NCBI GenBank assembly: GCA_900543705.1
Contig: UQSL01000011.1
Span: 1 to 38,814, forward strand
Length of the DNA stretch: 38,814 nt
Direction of reading: 5' to 3'
Source of the DNA: an uncultured Oscillospiraceae bacterium
Lineage (GTDB): Bacteria > Bacillota > Clostridia > Oscillospirales > Ruminococcaceae
Made by a program: the position numbers and the translations under genes. Positions 14,824-22,655 of this stretch are shown here, piece by piece (the first letter of the stretch is position 1; each line of letters opens with the position of its first letter). The notes under the pieces are model-generated. The model had not been told where the DNA came from and searched no databases. It saw only the letters and a program-made list of their open reading frames with translations.

Positions 14824-15267
14824 ATGAGACACCTGTTATTTGTCTGTACGGGAAACACCTGCCGCAGTCCGATGGCGGAGGCGTTCTGCAAAAAAATCAT
14901 CCGGGAAAACCATCTGGAAAGAGAGATTTCCGCTTCGAGTGCGGGGCTAGCGGCTTATGAGGGGGGCCCCGAGAGCCCGAATGCCATCGCGGTGATGCGC
15001 GAGGCGGGGGAAGACATCAGCGCCCACCGCGCAACGCTGCTGACCCCGCAAAGCGCGGCGCAGGCGGATGAAATCTGGGTGCTCTCCCCCTCACACAAGC
15101 AGGCAATTGTCTCAGCATTGCCCCATCTTGCAGAAAGGGTATTTGTGCTAGGAAACGGAATCAGCGACCCCTATGGGCAGGGCATCGAGGTCTACCGTGC
15201 CTGCCGGGATGAAATCGAGCGGGCGGTGCGGCAAATCCCCTGCCTGAAGGAAAGGAGCCAGCCATGA
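14824..15267 (+). CDS. Low-molecular-weight phosphatase, protein arginine phosphatase type
   Basis: A 147-residue enzyme of the low-molecular-weight phosphotyrosine phosphatase fold. The P-loop CTGNTCRS (Cys8-X5-Arg14) holds the nucleophile, and SDPYGQ near residue 120 supplies the general acid aspartate. Thr12 in the P-loop matches the threonine that distinguishes YwlE-type phosphoarginine phosphatases from tyrosine phosphatases, so removal of arginine phosphate from proteins is likely. No McsB-type arginine kinase is in the window. The ATG has CGGAGGA 7 nt upstream, 18 bp after polA. Its TGA overlaps the start of the next gene (ATGA). Confidence 0.88.
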   Translation: MRHLLFVCTGNTCRSPMAEAFCKKIIRENHLEREISASSAGLAAYEGGPESPNAIAVMREAGEDISAHRATLLTPQSAAQADEIWVLSPSHKQAIVSALPHLAERVFVLGNGISDPYGQGIEVYRACRDEIERAVRQIPCLKERSQP

Positions 15268-16031
15268 TAGAGATTCGACTCGACGGCGATCTTGCGGTTG
15301 TCACCGGCGGTGCCGGACAGATTGGCCGGGTCATTTGCAGAACACTCGCCAAAGCAGGGTGTGACGTCGCCGTGCATTATTTTCACGAAAAAGAGCGTGC
15401 GGAGGAACTGTCCCGTACCATTGCTCAGGACTTCGGCGTGCAAAGCGCGGCTTTCCAGGCGGATGTCTCTTCCCTCGAGAGTGTAAGCACAATGCAGCTT
15501 GAAATTGAAAAAGCTCTTGGAAACCCGGATATTGTCGTCAACGGAGCGGTCGTCCAGTATGACTGGAAACCGCTGCTCGAGCAGGGTACAGAGGATTATA
15601 TTAGCCAATTTGAAAGCTGTGTGTTACATAACGTAAATATGGCGAAGGCATTTTTACCGGCGATGCAGAGCAAGGGCCGGGGCCGTTTCATCGGGCTCAA
15701 CTCCGAATGCGCGATGCAGTGTTTTGAGGGCCAGTCCGCCTATGCGGCGGGCAAGCGCGGAATGGACGGAATCTTTCGCGTACTTGCGAGGGAAGCCGGG
15801 CCTTTCGGCGTGACCGTCAACGAGGTGGCGCCTGGACAGACTTACAGCGACCGGTACCGCGAGAGCGGGAAACACTCTTCGGACGCGTATCTCTCCAGGG
15901 TGCCGCTGAAAAAACAGAATACTGACCAGGATGTGGCAAATGCAGTTTTGTTTTTGGCAAGCGACTTTGCGGCTTCGATAACGGGAGCCTATCTTCCGGT
16001 GTGCGGAGGAAACGTCATGCCGGGTATTTGA
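15264..16031 (+). CDS. Short-chain dehydrogenase/reductase (SDR) family oxidoreductase
   Basis: A 255-residue classical SDR. The cofactor motif TGGAGQIG (14-21) is followed by acidic DVSS (68) and an NNAG-like VNGAV (92-96). The catalytic triad is Ser147, Tyr160 and Lys164 (YAAGK), and the C-terminus closes with ITGAYLPVCGG. It should oxidise or reduce an alcohol/ketone with NAD(P)H; the substrate cannot be predicted and FabG-like activity is one option. The ATG overlaps the preceding phosphatase stop (ATGA) with GAAAGGAG upstream, indicating coupled translation in the polA-tsaD run. Confidence 0.9.
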   Translation: MIEIRLDGDLAVVTGGAGQIGRVICRTLAKAGCDVAVHYFHEKERAEELSRTIAQDFGVQSAAFQADVSSLESVSTMQLEIEKALGNPDIVVNGAVVQYDWKPLLEQGTEDYISQFESCVLHNVNMAKAFLPAMQSKGRGRFIGLNSECAMQCFEGQSAYAAGKRGMDGIFRVLAREAGPFGVTVNEVAPGQTYSDRYRESGKHSSDAYLSRVPLKKQNTDQDVANAVLFLASDFAASITGAYLPVCGGNVMPGI

Positions 16032-16048
16032 GGAGGAAGAACCGAGCT

Positions 16049-16816
16049 ATGTGGTCGAGAATCATGTTGAAAGAAAACGCAAAGCAGGTGCTTCAGCAAA
16101 ATTACTGGATGGCATTTGCCGTGTGTGCCATTTTTACGATTATTGCGGGAATTGGGACTTCCAGTATCACTGGGAAAATAATCGTAGTACATAATGATAT
16201 GCTTCGCATCTGGTACAGTGGGCATAGTTTCTTTGATTTTTCCCGGTTTTTGTCCCAGTTCGCCCTTGCAGGACTGCTTGCCCTGGCCTTTTCAGTTGGA
16301 CTGACGCTGTTTTTAATAAATCCGTTAGAAGCTGGGGTGAGCCGGTATTTTATGCTCAGCCGGGACTACTGTAGTGATTTGGGTTCGATGTTTTCCTCCT
16401 TTTCTTCAGGGAGATATCTCAATATCGTCAAAGTGCTGTTTTTCAGAGGCCTGTTTGTCTTACTGTGGTCACTGCTGTTTATCGTTCCCGGGATTGTGAA
16501 AGCTTACCAGTACCGGATGGTGCCCTACCTGATGGCGGAAAACCCGGATATGGACTATCATCGCGCACTGGATTTAAGCCGCGCAATGACCCGGGGGCAC
16601 AAATGGGATTTGTTTGTGCTGGATTTGTCCTTCCTCGGCTGGTGGCTGATCGGTGCGATGCTGTGCGGAGTAGGGACGCTTTTTGTGATTCCGTATGTGC
16701 AGGCGACGAATGCGGAGGTCTATGAGTTCATGCGGCAAAAGGCGTTTGCCACCGGGCTCGCCGGGTCAGTCGAGCTTCCGGGATTTTACCCGCGTACCGG
16801 AGGGTTCCGGGTATGA
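16049..16816 (+). CDS. DUF975 family integral membrane protein
   Basis: A 255-residue membrane protein of the DUF975 family, function unknown. It has about five hydrophobic spans: WMAFAVCAIFTIIAGIG, FALAGLLALAFSVGLTLFLI, LFFRGLFVLLWSLLFIVPGIV, and LFVLDLSFLGWWLIGAMLCGVGTLFVIPYV, which can form two. It also carries the family motif PGIVKAYQYRMVPYLMAENPDMDYHRALDLSRAMTRGHKW, in the cytoplasmic loop. ATG 16049 is chosen because of GAGGAGG upstream; an earlier in-frame ATG lies within the end of the SDR gene. The stop overlaps the start of rimI (ATGA). Confidence 0.85.
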   Translation: MWSRIMLKENAKQVLQQNYWMAFAVCAIFTIIAGIGTSSITGKIIVVHNDMLRIWYSGHSFFDFSRFLSQFALAGLLALAFSVGLTLFLINPLEAGVSRYFMLSRDYCSDLGSMFSSFSSGRYLNIVKVLFFRGLFVLLWSLLFIVPGIVKAYQYRMVPYLMAENPDMDYHRALDLSRAMTRGHKWDLFVLDLSFLGWWLIGAMLCGVGTLFVIPYVQATNAEVYEFMRQKAFATGLAGSVELPGFYPRTGGFRV

Positions 16817-17265
16817 GTGGTTTTATAATTGCCCCGATGCAGGCATGGGAATTGGATGCCGTTGCTTTACTGGAACGGCAGATTTTTTCTGACGCGTGGT
16901 CGAAAGAGGCATTTGCAGAGGAGCTTAACAGCCCGTTCAGTGAGCTTTTCACTGCCAGACGGGAGGAGGAGCTTGCGGGCTACCTTGCACTGCGCTGTGT
17001 ACTCGACGAGGGGGAAATCACCAATGTCGCGGTAAACCCGGCATTCCGGAGGCTCGGCTGCGGGAAATTGCTGTTGGAACAGGCGTTTACTGTGGCAAAG
17101 AGGCGGGAGCTTTCCACGCTAATGCTGGAGGTGCGTAAATCCAATGCGCCCGCTATCGCGTTGTATCAGAGTTTCGGCTTTGTTAAAGTGGGGGAGCGGA
17201 GAAACTATTACCACGACCCGCTTGAGGATGCCCTGCTGATGACCTGTCTGTTACAGACACAATGA
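16813..17265 (+). CDS. rimI: Ribosomal protein S18-alanine N-acetyltransferase (RimI-type GNAT)
   Basis: A 150-residue GNAT acetyltransferase. The acetyl-CoA binding segment is ITNVAVNPAFRRLGCGKLLLEQAF (V..RR.G.G), followed by LMLEVRKSNAPAIALYQSFGF and ending RRNYYHDPLEDALLMT, the pattern typical of RimI. RimI acetylates the N-terminus of ribosomal protein S18; close relatives act on other proteins. The start overlaps the DUF975 stop by 4 nt, with GGAGG 9 nt upstream. Its position just before tsaD is the common Firmicutes arrangement, although tsaB and tsaE, usually next to rimI, are not in this run. Confidence 0.92.
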   Translation: MSGFIIAPMQAWELDAVALLERQIFSDAWSKEAFAEELNSPFSELFTARREEELAGYLALRCVLDEGEITNVAVNPAFRRLGCGKLLLEQAFTVAKRRELSTLMLEVRKSNAPAIALYQSFGFVKVGERRNYYHDPLEDALLMTCLLQTQ

Positions 17266-17318
17266 GCAGGAACACGGGAAGGAATAACGATCAGGAGTAA
17301 CAAAGGGAGGATATCCGT

Positions 17319-18329
17319 TTGAAAATCTTAAGTCTGGAATCATCCTGCGACGAGACGGCCGCAGCTGTGGTGGAGGACGGCAGGACCGTGCTCTCCTCCG
17401 TGGTCGCGTCCCAGGTGGAAGAACATAAATTATACGGCGGCGTGGTGCCGGAAATTGCATCGCGCCGGCACACGGAAGCTATCTGTGGCGTGACAAGGGA
17501 AGCCCTCGAGCAGGCCGGCCTTTCTCTGGATGAAATTGACTCAGTGGCAGTCACCTATGCGCCGGGACTTATCGGGGCGCTGCTGGTGGGCGTCAACTTT
17601 GCAAAGGGGCTTGCCTTTGCAGCGGGGAAACCACTGATCCCGGTTAACCATCTGAGAGGGCATATCGCCGCAAATTACATTACGCACAAAAAACTGGAAC
17701 CCCCATTTTTGTGCCTTGTCGTCTCTGGGGGGCATACCCATATCCTGGAGGTCAGGGATTACACGGATTTCACGGTCATCGGGCGAACCCGTGATGACGC
17801 GGCAGGCGAAACCTTTGACAAGGCGGCGCGTACCTTGGGATTCGATTATCCGGGCGGTATCCATCTTGACCGGGTGTCCAAGGAGGGAAATCCACACGCC
17901 TATGTTTTCCCGCGCCCAAAACTCAGTTCTCCCTATGATTTCAGCTTTTCCGGGCTGAAGACCTCGATCATCAACCTGGTTCACAATGCCTCCCAGAAAG
18001 GGACGGCCCTAGTGACGGCGGACGTTGCGGCTTCGTTCCAGGACACGGTTACGGGCATCCTCTGCGATACACTGATGAAAGCGGCAGGGGACTTGAACCA
18101 TAAAAAAATCGTAGTGGCCGGCGGGGTGAGCGCGAATTCCGCTTTGCGGGCAAAGCTCGGGGAGGCCTGTAAGCAGCGAGGGTTTGAGCTGTATCTCCCG
18201 CCGCTGGATCTCTGCGGGGACAACGCCGCGATGATTGGCGCACAGGCGTATTTCGAGTACCTTGCGGGAAATACCGCGGGGCTTGACCTCAATGCCTCCG
18301 CGAATATGGAAATCCAGAAAAGAAAGTAG
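17319..18329 (+). CDS. tsaD: tRNA threonylcarbamoyladenosine transferase subunit TsaD
   Basis: A 336-residue ASKHA-fold protein that transfers threonylcarbamoyl to A37 of ANN-decoding tRNAs, working with TsaB and TsaE. It starts MKILSLESSCDETAAAVVEDG, has the metal-binding His111-X3-His115 (NHLRGHIAANY), SGGHTHI, ETFDKAART and the C-terminal DNAAMIG motif; the length is normal. The start is TTG (17319-17321) with AAGGGAGG 8 nt upstream. It is the last gene of the polA run and is followed by a strong terminator. Confidence 0.96.
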   Translation: MKILSLESSCDETAAAVVEDGRTVLSSVVASQVEEHKLYGGVVPEIASRRHTEAICGVTREALEQAGLSLDEIDSVAVTYAPGLIGALLVGVNFAKGLAFAAGKPLIPVNHLRGHIAANYITHKKLEPPFLCLVVSGGHTHILEVRDYTDFTVIGRTRDDAAGETFDKAARTLGFDYPGGIHLDRVSKEGNPHAYVFPRPKLSSPYDFSFSGLKTSIINLVHNASQKGTALVTADVAASFQDTVTGILCDTLMKAAGDLNHKKIVVAGGVSANSALRAKLGEACKQRGFELYLPPLDLCGDNAAMIGAQAYFEYLAGNTAGLDLNASANMEIQKRK

Positions 18330-18337
18330 TTGTGGAT

Positions 18338-18373
18338 AAAAGAGATGGCAGGTAATTGCCTGCCATCTCTTTT
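18338..18373. terminator. Terminator of the polA-tsaD operon
   Basis: A perfect 15-bp stem (18338-18352 with 18359-18373) and a 6-nt loop lie 8 bp after the tsaD stop. The flanking A4/T4 runs form part of the stem, so it could work in both directions. Confidence 0.88.
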
Positions 18374-18442
18374 GAAAGTAGAATCCCTTTTTTGTCACAG
18401 CAGGAAAAGAAAGCCTCTTTTACATAAAGAAGGGTTCACTAA

Positions 18443-18471
18443 TTGAAAATACCAAGAAAATGCGGTATAAT
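18443..18471 (+). promoter_or_regulatory. Promoter of the four-span membrane protein gene
   Basis: TTGAAA (18443-18448), exactly 17 bp and TATAAT (18466-18471); near-consensus. The leader would be about 47 nt. Confidence 0.75.
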
Positions 18472-18524
18472 GAAAGTACGAAAAGACGGGAAATTTTGGC
18501 CCTTTCAAAACAGGAGGTGTCAGT

Positions 18525-18899
18525 ATGAAACTAAAGCGCTGTGCATTTCTTTTTGTCATTGGAATCGCGATGCTGTTGAGTTGTGCCTGCGGCGCAGTCA
18601 ACCTGATTGTCGGAAACGGAGCGGGAACCTTTGCGGCGAGTTCAGTAATTTTATTTGGGGTACTGGGAGTTTTGTATCTGGTTTCCTATGCACTGATTTC
18701 CTCCCGGCATCCATCGGGAAAGGGTTTTTCCATTCTCTCGCTGGGCCTGTCCGCAGTGTGGACGGCGGTGGTCTCGGTAGTATTTATCTTGAAGGGAAGG
18801 CTGGACGCTACGGTGTACGGCATCTGTACGGCGGCGCTTACCCTGCTGCTCGTCAAGCTATTGCTGGATGTAAAGAACACCCCGGCAGAGTATCTGTGA
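18525..18899 (+). CDS. Four-span membrane protein of unknown function
   Basis: A 124-residue, very hydrophobic protein with four predicted membrane spans (about 6-30, 39-58, 69-91 and 97-117) and hardly any soluble domain. The first span contains LLSCACG, which resembles a lipobox, but the following spans make a simple lipoprotein unlikely. I recognise no family. The ATG has ACAGGAGG 8-9 nt upstream and a near-consensus promoter, so expression is likely. It stands alone between terminators. Confidence 0.7.
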   Translation: MKLKRCAFLFVIGIAMLLSCACGAVNLIVGNGAGTFAASSVILFGVLGVLYLVSYALISSRHPSGKGFSILSLGLSAVWTAVVSVVFILKGRLDATVYGICTAALTLLLVKLLLDVKNTPAEYL

Positions 18900-19220
18900 T
18901 GGAAATTTCTGCTGCCGGGATTGGGGGCAGAGGATATACAGCGCCGCGAAAACCAACGCGAGAATCCGCCCGACCCTCCGTAAATCCACGGCTTTGTCAT
19001 GCTTCTCCTCTGAAAGTTTGAGCAGAACATAGGGAATTAGCAATAACAGCACTGGCAGGACGGAAAACAAAAACCGAAGAATCCGAAACAGAATATCTCC
19101 TGCTTTTGTCTCAGACTGTCCGGGGTGTGACATCCATGATTCGGACAGGGGGGATTTTCCAGTGTCCCCGTGGTGGTTGTTTTATGCGGCGAACTGCTGA
19201 TTGCCGGGTTGTTGTCCCAT
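18858..19220 (-). pseudogene. Decayed membrane-protein reading frame with an internal stop
   Basis: On the minus strand a frame starting with ATG (19220) encodes MGQQPGNQQFAA, meets TAA at 19182-19184, then continues open in the same frame: GDTGKSPLSESWMSHPGQSETKAG followed by a membrane span (LFRILRFLFSVLPVLLLLIPYVLL) and a second hydrophobic stretch (ILALVFAALYILC). It finally overlaps the 3' end of the plus-strand gene at 18858-18899. The proline/glutamine-rich head plus membrane helices looks like a real small membrane protein that has lost its frame. A shorter product from ATG 19133 (91 residues) is possible but lacks a clear ribosome binding site. Confidence 0.35.
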
Positions 19221-19267
19221 TTCTGGGTGTCCCTCAAGGGCGCTGACCCGGATTACCCGAAATGTAT

Positions 19268-19300
19268 AAAAACAGGCTCCCAATTGGGAGCCTGTTTTTT
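19268..19300. terminator. Bidirectional hairpin terminator
   Basis: A near-perfect palindrome of 32 bp (arms 19268-19283 and 19284-19299) has A5 at the left and T7 at the right. It forms a long stem around AATT in either direction and separates the decayed frame from the gene at 19447. Confidence 0.8.
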
Positions 19301-19305
19301 TATAC

Positions 19306-19336
19306 TTGATTGCAGGTTTGACAGCGGCGATATAAT
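19306..19336 (+). promoter_or_regulatory. Possible promoter of the 312-aa membrane protein gene
   Basis: TATAAT at 19331-19336 with TTGATT 19 bp upstream (19306-19311). A TTGACA at 19318-19323 is only 7 bp from the -10 and cannot act with it. Confidence 0.35.
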
Positions 19337-19446
19337 AAAACAAAGCGGCTTTTGGGCCCTGCTCTGTTGTGTGATGAGGGACTAAGGTAAGGTCGCAGAT
19401 TACCGGCATACTGCGAAAAACAAACCCGAAAAACGGAGGATTACCG

Positions 19447-20385
19447 ATGGAGAAAAATAAAAAGCGGACCCTGTTTTTGACCACTGTCACCCTGCTCGGA
19501 ATCTGGCTGCTGTTGTTATGCGTATTTTTGTCAGGTTATGAGATTGCGCATTATTTTCAGTGGGAGTACCGGCCGATAGTAGTGGTTCCGTTTGCGGAAG
19601 TCCTGTATCTTTTACCGGTGATTACCGGAGGGTATCTTGTCTGGCACATTGGGAAAAGAAAATGGCTGAAACTTTCGCTGCGCGTCCTATACTGTATTGC
19701 TGCAGCAATTGTTTCTGCCGCGGCGCTGCTCTCTTTTTGTATCTGGCTGCCGCAGGAGAAACGTATGGACTGCGGATACATCGAAATCGGGCGCAGTGAA
19801 TTTTTGGAAGCAACACAATACACCTACTACGAACCACGGTACGGCGTCTTTATGAAACAATTTGAATGGGATGCGGAGCATGAAATTCATCTGCTCGAGC
19901 AGGAATATGGAATTACCTTTACTCAGGTACCCGGGCAGACGGATGGCATCCGACGCTACCGTCCCGAAGGATATCCAGACATCGCAGTGCGTATTTACAG
20001 CTATGGGCCATATGGAAGCATCGATGATTTTCAATATAAAGTGGCCTCGAGCTATTATCTGCGCTGTTATGAAGAGTCTGGCATGTCGTGGGAATACCAG
20101 TATGGCGAAGATTACTATGAGGGGGCTTTTACTCTGGTGTACCGCACCGGGGATGATCTCGGGCAATTGGCACAGGATGCCTCCAAGCTGATCGAGTCCG
20201 CTTGCCATGATCCTCTGTTTACAGATCGGCCCGGCTGGCTGAGCGTCTATGATGAGCAGAGTAAGCGAGATTGTACGCTTTACTTTGGAGGATATAAGCC
20301 GTTCGAGGAGAAGGGGCTGCCCTCTGACTACTTTACGGACTTTGAGAAAGTCTTGCAGAAGCTAAAGGAGGAATTTGCCGACTGA
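19447..20385 (+). CDS. Membrane-anchored protein of unknown function (312 aa)
   Basis: Not recognised. The N-terminal third has three hydrophobic spans (about 9-32, 42-66 and 78-99). It is followed by a hydrophilic domain of about 210 residues, rich in Tyr, Asp and Glu, predicted to lie outside the cell (LPQEKRMDCGYIEIGRSEFLEATQYTYYEPRYGVF onward), with only a few cysteines. No catalytic motif is visible. The ATG has ACGGAGG 7 nt upstream. It appears monocistronic; a weak hairpin over the stop codon (GCCG/CGGC, 20377-20390) followed by GTGTTTTT may end it. Confidence 0.75.
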   Translation: MEKNKKRTLFLTTVTLLGIWLLLLCVFLSGYEIAHYFQWEYRPIVVVPFAEVLYLLPVITGGYLVWHIGKRKWLKLSLRVLYCIAAAIVSAAALLSFCIWLPQEKRMDCGYIEIGRSEFLEATQYTYYEPRYGVFMKQFEWDAEHEIHLLEQEYGITFTQVPGQTDGIRRYRPEGYPDIAVRIYSYGPYGSIDDFQYKVASSYYLRCYEESGMSWEYQYGEDYYEGAFTLVYRTGDDLGQLAQDASKLIESACHDPLFTDRPGWLSVYDEQSKRDCTLYFGGYKPFEEKGLPSDYFTDFEKVLQKLKEEFAD

Positions 20386-20398
20386 ACGGCGTGTTTTT
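20377..20398 (+). terminator. Weak terminator overlapping a stop codon
   Basis: A 4-5 bp stem GCCG/CGGC around ACTGAA, which contains the TGA stop of the preceding gene, followed by GTGTTTTT. It is thermodynamically weak. Confidence 0.3.
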
Positions 20399-20400
20399 CC

Positions 20401-20583
20401 AACATTTTGCAATACAAAACTTTCTGAACAGTTTGAAACATTTTGCAGCTCAAATTTCGAGTAAAATACTAGGATATCGTCGAAATGTTAAATAAATCAC
20501 ACAATCAAATGGAAAAGTGCCATTTTGCCTAAATGAACCGTTGATTTTTACGAAAAATGGAGAAATATTCTTATTTTTTGCCG
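20401..20583. promoter_or_regulatory. AT-rich control region upstream of pckG
   Basis: About 180 bp of very AT-rich DNA precedes the pckG promoter. The 11-mer AACATTTTGCA occurs twice (20401-20411 and 20437-20447), an inverted relative AAATGTT lies near 20484, and ATTTTTACGAAAAAT forms a short inverted repeat. No open frame is present. The repeats may bind a regulator of gluconeogenesis or act as an UP-like element; this is inference. Confidence 0.35.
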
Positions 20584-20612
20584 TTGACTCCTATCTATTT
20601 CCTGGGTATAAT
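20584..20612 (+). promoter_or_regulatory. Promoter of pckG
   Basis: TTGACT (20584-20589), 17 bp, TATAAT (20607-20612); near-consensus. Predicted start is near 20619. Confidence 0.8.
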
Positions 20613-20622
20613 GATATATGTG

Positions 20623-20678
20623 GGAAAATTCGATTTTCCTAAACATATCAGCGTGCACTCGGTTTTAGAAAAAACCGA
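20623..20678 (+). promoter_or_regulatory. Two hairpins in the pckG leader
   Basis: GGAAAAT/ATTTTCC (20623-20639) with a 3-nt loop lies at the very 5' end of the transcript. TCGGTTTT/AAAACCGA (20659-20678) with an AGAA loop lies just before the GAAAGGAG ribosome binding site. A 5'-terminal hairpin often stabilises mRNA of strongly expressed genes. Confidence 0.5.
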
Positions 20679-20696
20679 CTGAAAGGAGCATAAAGG

Positions 20697-22505
20697 ATGA
20701 CCAACAACAAAAACGTACTCACTTGGGTAGACGAAATGGTTGCCCTCACCAAACCGGACAAGGTTGTCTGGATCGATGGTTCTAAAGAACAGTTGGATGC
20801 ACTGACAGAAGAAGTAACTTCTCTTCCGGAAGGCAGCCGCGACAAAATGTACAAGCTGAATCCGGAAAAACTGCCGGGTTGTCTGTACCACAGAACTCTG
20901 CCGAATGACGTTGCACGTGTAGAAGACAGAACCTTTATCTGCACAAAAAATAAAGAGGATGCAGGCCCGACAAACAATTGGATGGATCCTAAAGAAATGA
21001 AGGCGAAACTGATCCCGTTGTACGACGGCGTCATGAAGGGCAGGACCATGTATGTTATTCCCTATTCCATGGGACCAATCGGTTCTCCTCTTGCAAAGGT
21101 CGGCGTAGAGCTGACAGACTCCATCTATGTCGTTTTGAACATGAACATTATGACCAGAATGGGCGAGCAGGCTTTCAAAAACCTCGGCGACACCTCCAAT
21201 GACTTCGTCCGCGGCCTGCACTCCAAAGCAGATGTTGATCCGGAAAACCGTTACATTGTACAGTTCCCGGAAGAAAATACAATTTGGTCCATTAACTCCG
21301 CTTACGGCGGCAATGTTCTGCTCGGCAAGAAATGCTTCGCACTGCGTATCGCTTCTTTCCAGGGTAAGAACGAGGGCTGGATGGCTGAGCATATGCTCAT
21401 CCTAGGCGTACAGAAACCGAACGGCGAGACCGTTTACATCAGCGCTGCATTCCCGTCTGCCTGCGGTAAAACCAACCTGGCAATGCTGATTCCGCCGGAA
21501 GGCTATCTGAAAGATGGATACAAGGTATTCACGGTCGGTGACGACATCGCGTGGATGAAACCGGGCAAAGACGGCAGACTCTATGCAATTAATCCGGAGA
21601 ACGGCTTCTTTGGCGTCGCACCGGGCACCAACGAGAAATCCAACCCGAACGCTTTGGCGTGCACCCGCAAAAATACCATCTTCACCAATGTGGCGCTCAA
21701 TAACGCTGATAACACGGTTTGGTGGGAGAAGCTGGATAAGAATCCTCCGGCCGATGCTACCGAATGGAAGGGCTCCAAAGTCAATGGCCCGGAATATATC
21801 GCAGAGGGCGGAAATCTGGCCCATCCGAACTCCAGATTTACAGCACCGGCTGAGAACTGCCCGTGCATTTCTCCGGAATTTAATAATCCGGAAGGCGTGC
21901 CAATTTCTGCAATTATTTTTGGCGGCCGCCGTGCTAAGACCACTCCGCTGGTTTACCAGAGCTTTGACTGGGCACACGGTACCTTCATTGGTTCTGCTGT
22001 TTCCTCTGAGACTACAGCAGCTGCAACGGGCGCTGTCGGCGTACTGCGTCATGATCCAATGGCGATGAAACCGTTCTGCGGTTACAACATGGGCGATTAC
22101 TGGCAGCACTGGCTCGACATGGGCGAGACCCTGGGAGACAAGGCACCGAAGATCTTCAATGTCAACTGGTTCAAGACGGACGATGAGGGCAACTTCCTCT
22201 GGCCAGGATTTGGCGACAATATGCGTGTTCTTGACTGGATCATCAAACGCTGCGAGGGCACGGTTGATGCTGTTGAGACTGCGATCGGTTATGAGCCGAA
22301 GCCGGAAGATATCAATGTTGACGGTCTTGTATATGAGGGGAAACAGTTTACAACGGAAGATGTTGCTTCTCTGCTTGAGCTGGATACCGATCTTTGGAAG
22401 GACGAAGTGAAAGAGCTGCGTGAGTTCTACAAACAGTTCGGCGACAAACTCCCGGCTAAGATCAAAGAAGAGCTCGACGCTCTTGACGCAAGACTTTCGA
22501 AATAA
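20697..22505 (+). CDS. pckG: Phosphoenolpyruvate carboxykinase (GTP)
   Basis: A 602-residue GTP-dependent PEPCK, full length. It interconverts oxaloacetate plus GTP with PEP, CO2 and GDP, either in gluconeogenesis or, in fermenters, in the PEP-carboxylating direction. The active-site loop AFPSACGKTN (251-260) holds the reactive Cys256 and the P-loop Lys258. FTVGDDIAWMKPGKDGRLYAINPENGFFGVAPGTN supplies Mn2+ and nucleotide contacts, and NWFKTDDEGNFLWPGFGDN is the family C-terminal block. This family is unrelated in sequence to the ATP-type enzyme usual in clostridia. The ATG has AAAGGAG 8 nt upstream. It is monocistronic with its own promoter and strong terminator. Codon use resembles that of the ribosomal genes, suggesting high expression. 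Confidence 0.97.
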   Translation: MTNNKNVLTWVDEMVALTKPDKVVWIDGSKEQLDALTEEVTSLPEGSRDKMYKLNPEKLPGCLYHRTLPNDVARVEDRTFICTKNKEDAGPTNNWMDPKEMKAKLIPLYDGVMKGRTMYVIPYSMGPIGSPLAKVGVELTDSIYVVLNMNIMTRMGEQAFKNLGDTSNDFVRGLHSKADVDPENRYIVQFPEENTIWSINSAYGGNVLLGKKCFALRIASFQGKNEGWMAEHMLILGVQKPNGETVYISAAFPSACGKTNLAMLIPPEGYLKDGYKVFTVGDDIAWMKPGKDGRLYAINPENGFFGVAPGTNEKSNPNALACTRKNTIFTNVALNNADNTVWWEKLDKNPPADATEWKGSKVNGPEYIAEGGNLAHPNSRFTAPAENCPCISPEFNNPEGVPISAIIFGGRRAKTTPLVYQSFDWAHGTFIGSAVSSETTAAATGAVGVLRHDPMAMKPFCGYNMGDYWQHWLDMGETLGDKAPKIFNVNWFKTDDEGNFLWPGFGDNMRVLDWIIKRCEGTVDAVETAIGYEPKPEDINVDGLVYEGKQFTTEDVASLLELDTDLWKDEVKELREFYKQFGDKLPAKIKEELDALDARLSK

Positions 22506-22533
22506 GACACCTCTACAATTTGCTTCCTGATAC

Positions 22534-22576
22534 AGCGGGGGAATGGATGAAAATCCATTCCCCCGCTTCAGTTTTG
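22534..22576 (+). terminator. Terminator of pckG
   Basis: A perfect 15-bp stem (22534-22548 with 22553-22567), a GAAA tetraloop and a trailing TCAGTTTTG. Confidence 0.88.
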
Positions 22577-22655
22577 CTTGCCTTTGGCGGGGAGATATAT
22601 TATTATAATAGTATCGGACGAACAGATATTACAGACATGGAAAGGCGGGAAAACA

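Noticed and set aside
19312..19336. TTGACA followed by TATAAT as a consensus promoter for the 312-aa gene
   Set aside because: The two boxes are only 7 bp apart, far too close for sigma-A RNA polymerase; only the TATAAT may be used.
19182..19490. A 102-codon minus-strand frame upstream of the decayed membrane-protein frame
   Set aside because: Its middle is the strong bidirectional terminator at 19268-19300 and its start lies inside the gene at 19447. Only the last dozen codons from ATG 19220 may belong to the decayed frame.
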